Assembly: GCA_035571875.1 (NCBI GenBank) | Contig: DATNBR010000076.1 | Location: 1-13,684 of the forward strand | Source of the DNA: Parafrigoribacterium_A sp035571875 | GTDB lineage: Bacteria > Actinomycetota > Actinomycetes > Actinomycetales > Microbacteriaceae | Reading direction: 5' to 3' | DNA length: 13,684 nucleotides | Part shown: positions 12,832 to 13,684 of the stretch, piece by piece | Position numbering within the stretch: position 1 is the stretch's first letter | How the letters are laid out: each line of letters begins with the position of its first letter | Made by a program: the position numbers and the translations under genes | The notes under the pieces: model-generated | The model's input: the letters and a program-made list of their open reading frames with translations, nothing else | The model's database searches: none | What the model was told of the DNA's origin: nothing

Positions 12832-12851
12832 GCAACCAAATGGTTGTACAT
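12828..12851. promoter_or_regulatory. ArsR operator, 24-bp palindrome over the start codon
   Basis: The arms ATGTGCAACCA (12828-12838) and TGGTTGTACAT (12841-12851) flank a central AA and differ at one pair only. The element covers the -10 box, the inferred transcription start and codons 1-4 of the ArsR gene. CAACCA-TGGTTG cores of this kind are seen before ArsR/AHSA1 gene pairs, so autorepression of the operon is likely. Confidence 0.75.
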
Positions 12852-13172
12852 GAATTGAGCGATGCCGAGGTGGACCTGATCTTCCACGCCCTGGCAGACA
12901 GCACCCGTCGTGACATCGTCACCCGGGCGATCAGGCACGAGCAGTCCGTCACGGCGCTCGCGCAGTCGTATGCGATGAGCTTCGCCGCCGTGCAGAAACA
13001 CGTCGCGGTGCTCGAGAGGGCGGCACTCGTGACCAAGGAACGCCGCGGACGACAGCAGATCGTGCGCGGAAATCTCGACACCATCCGGCGGGCGAGCGAT
13101 CTGCTCGATCGGTACGAACAGCTCTGGCGGGAACGCGCGGGGCGCATCGCAGACCTCCTCGGCGAAGACTGA
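12840..13172 (+). CDS. ArsR-family winged-helix regulator
   Basis: This is a 110-residue ArsR-type repressor starting MVVHELSDAEVDLIFHALADSTRRDIV. The recognition helix lies in MSFAAVQKHVAVLERAALV (about 45-64), followed by the wing KERRGRQQIVRG. No CxC or other metal-thiolate motif is present, in line with the non-metal ArsR group that accompanies AHSA1/SRPBCC proteins, as here. Alternative in-frame ATGs at 12819 and 12828 would have to lie upstream of or in the -10 box. The promoter and palindrome place the transcript start near 12838-12840, so I prefer ATG 12840 as a leaderless start. The next gene follows 45 bases later on the same strand and is probably co-transcribed. Confidence 0.9.
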   Translation: MVVHELSDAEVDLIFHALADSTRRDIVTRAIRHEQSVTALAQSYAMSFAAVQKHVAVLERAALVTKERRGRQQIVRGNLDTIRRASDLLDRYEQLWRERAGRIADLLGED

Positions 13173-13204
13173 CACGCACGGCACCGAAGAAGAACGGCCC
13201 AACG

Positions 13205-13210
13205 AAAGGA
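13205..13210 (+). promoter_or_regulatory. Shine-Dalgarno choosing among three consecutive ATGs
   Basis: AAAGGA precedes a run of three in-frame ATG codons at 13212, 13215 and 13218. The gaps are one, four and seven bases, so the third ATG is best placed. Confidence 0.5.
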
Positions 13211-13217
13211 AATGATG

Positions 13218-13684
13218 ATGACGACAATCACGAGTGAGAAGGATCTCGACTCCCTCACCATGACCATGAGCGCCACCTTCAACGCAGGAGTACCCCGCGT
13301 CTGGCAGATCTGGGAAGACCCGCGCCAGCTCGAACGCTGGTGGGGCCCGCCGGAATGGCCGGCGACTTTCGTGAAGCACGCTCTCGAGCCCGGCGCGATG
13401 TCGCACTATTACATGACCGGGCCCGACGGAGAGAAGGCCCACGGTTGGTGGAGGATCACCTCGGTCGATGCCCCACAGGGCCTCAAGCTCGACGACGGAT
13501 TCGCGGATGACGAGGGCAATCCCACGGGTGACCTGGGTGAATCACACATGACTCTCACGCTCGAAGCCGAGGGGGAGCAGACCAGAATGACGCTGCGCAC
13601 CACCTTCGAGAGCGCGGAGCAACTCGAGCAGATGCTACAGATGGGCATGGAAGAGGGCATGAAACTCGCGATGGGCCAGATCGA
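13218..13684 (+). CDS. AHSA1/SRPBCC (START-like) protein, 3' partial
   Basis: The frame is open from the start to the window edge: 155 residues from ATG 13218 without a stop. It begins MTTITSEKDLDSLTMTMSATF. The SRPBCC ligand-binding fold is recognised from FNAGVPRVWQIWEDPRQLERWWGPPEWPATF, the family-defining 'V---W-----Q---WWGP' segment. HGWWRITSVDAPQGLKLDDGF, MTLTLEAEGEQTRMTLRTTF and the C-terminal helix MLQMGMEEGMKLAMGQI follow. Family proteins are about 150-165 residues, so only a few codons are missing. AHSA1-like proteins bind hydrophobic small molecules or act as stress proteins, and no enzymatic residues can be inferred. Pairing with an ArsR regulator 45 bases upstream is the classic arrangement and suggests co-regulation through the palindrome at 12828-12851. 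Confidence 0.9.
   Translation, partial: MTTITSEKDLDSLTMTMSATFNAGVPRVWQIWEDPRQLERWWGPPEWPATFVKHALEPGAMSHYYMTGPDGEKAHGWWRITSVDAPQGLKLDDGFADDEGNPTGDLGESHMTLTLEAEGEQTRMTLRTTFESAEQLEQMLQMGMEEGMKLAMGQI

Noticed and set aside
1..13684. CRISPR arrays, tRNA/rRNA genes, insertion sequences, attachment sites
   Set aside because: No regularly spaced repeats, cloverleaf-like segments, transposase motifs or long terminal repeats were seen. Intergenic space is too small for most of these.

Overview
The window is high-GC, densely coded DNA from an actinobacterium. G/C-ending codons, GTG starts, 4-base ATGA/GTGA overlaps and many GGATG-containing Asp/Ala codons suggest the Microbacteriaceae. That family call is an impression from composition and protein style, not a computed result.

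Region 1 (1-5031, + strand) is a compact catabolic operon whose promoter lies upstream of the window. In order it holds a MaoC-type enoyl-CoA hydratase (5' end cut by the window edge), an SDR-type 3-hydroxyacyl-CoA dehydrogenase, an AMP-forming acyl-CoA synthetase, an amidohydrolase-2 family metal hydrolase/decarboxylase, and an acyl-CoA dehydrogenase resembling plant ACX4 and glutaryl-CoA dehydrogenase. Three of the four junctions are 4-base overlaps and the fourth is a 5-base gap, so the genes are probably translated together. The set covers CoA activation, dehydrogenation, hydration and 3-hydroxy oxidation of a carboxylic acid, plus one amidohydrolase step outside ordinary beta-oxidation. 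No thiolase is in view.

Region 2 (5032-5285) is a regulatory gap. It holds an 8+8 base inverted repeat lying across a candidate promoter, a ten-codon leader ORF with a good Shine-Dalgarno, and a 10-base repeat placed at the same distance upstream of both the leader ORF and the next gene.

Region 3 (5286-9890, + strand) is a complete branched-chain-amino-acid-type (HAAT/Liv) ABC importer: lipoprotein binding protein, two ATPases and two permeases. Liv-type importers also carry aromatic and other carboxylates, so the likely reading is that this one imports the acid degraded by region 1. LivF is short between Walker A and the VPEGR motif, and LivG has a degenerate signature motif.

Region 4 (9910-12755) holds a convergent DapA-family aldolase/lyase, an atypical SDR, a divergent TetR regulator, and a small SH3-like protein on the - strand. 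The TetR/SDR gap carries two related operator-like palindromes 33 bp apart, each next to a -10 box.

Region 5 (12803-13684) is an ArsR regulator followed by an AHSA1/SRPBCC protein that runs off the window. A near-perfect 24-bp palindrome covers the ArsR -10 box and start codon. Four genes in regions 4 and 5 look leaderless, with a TAnnnT hexamer ending 6-8 bases before the ATG.
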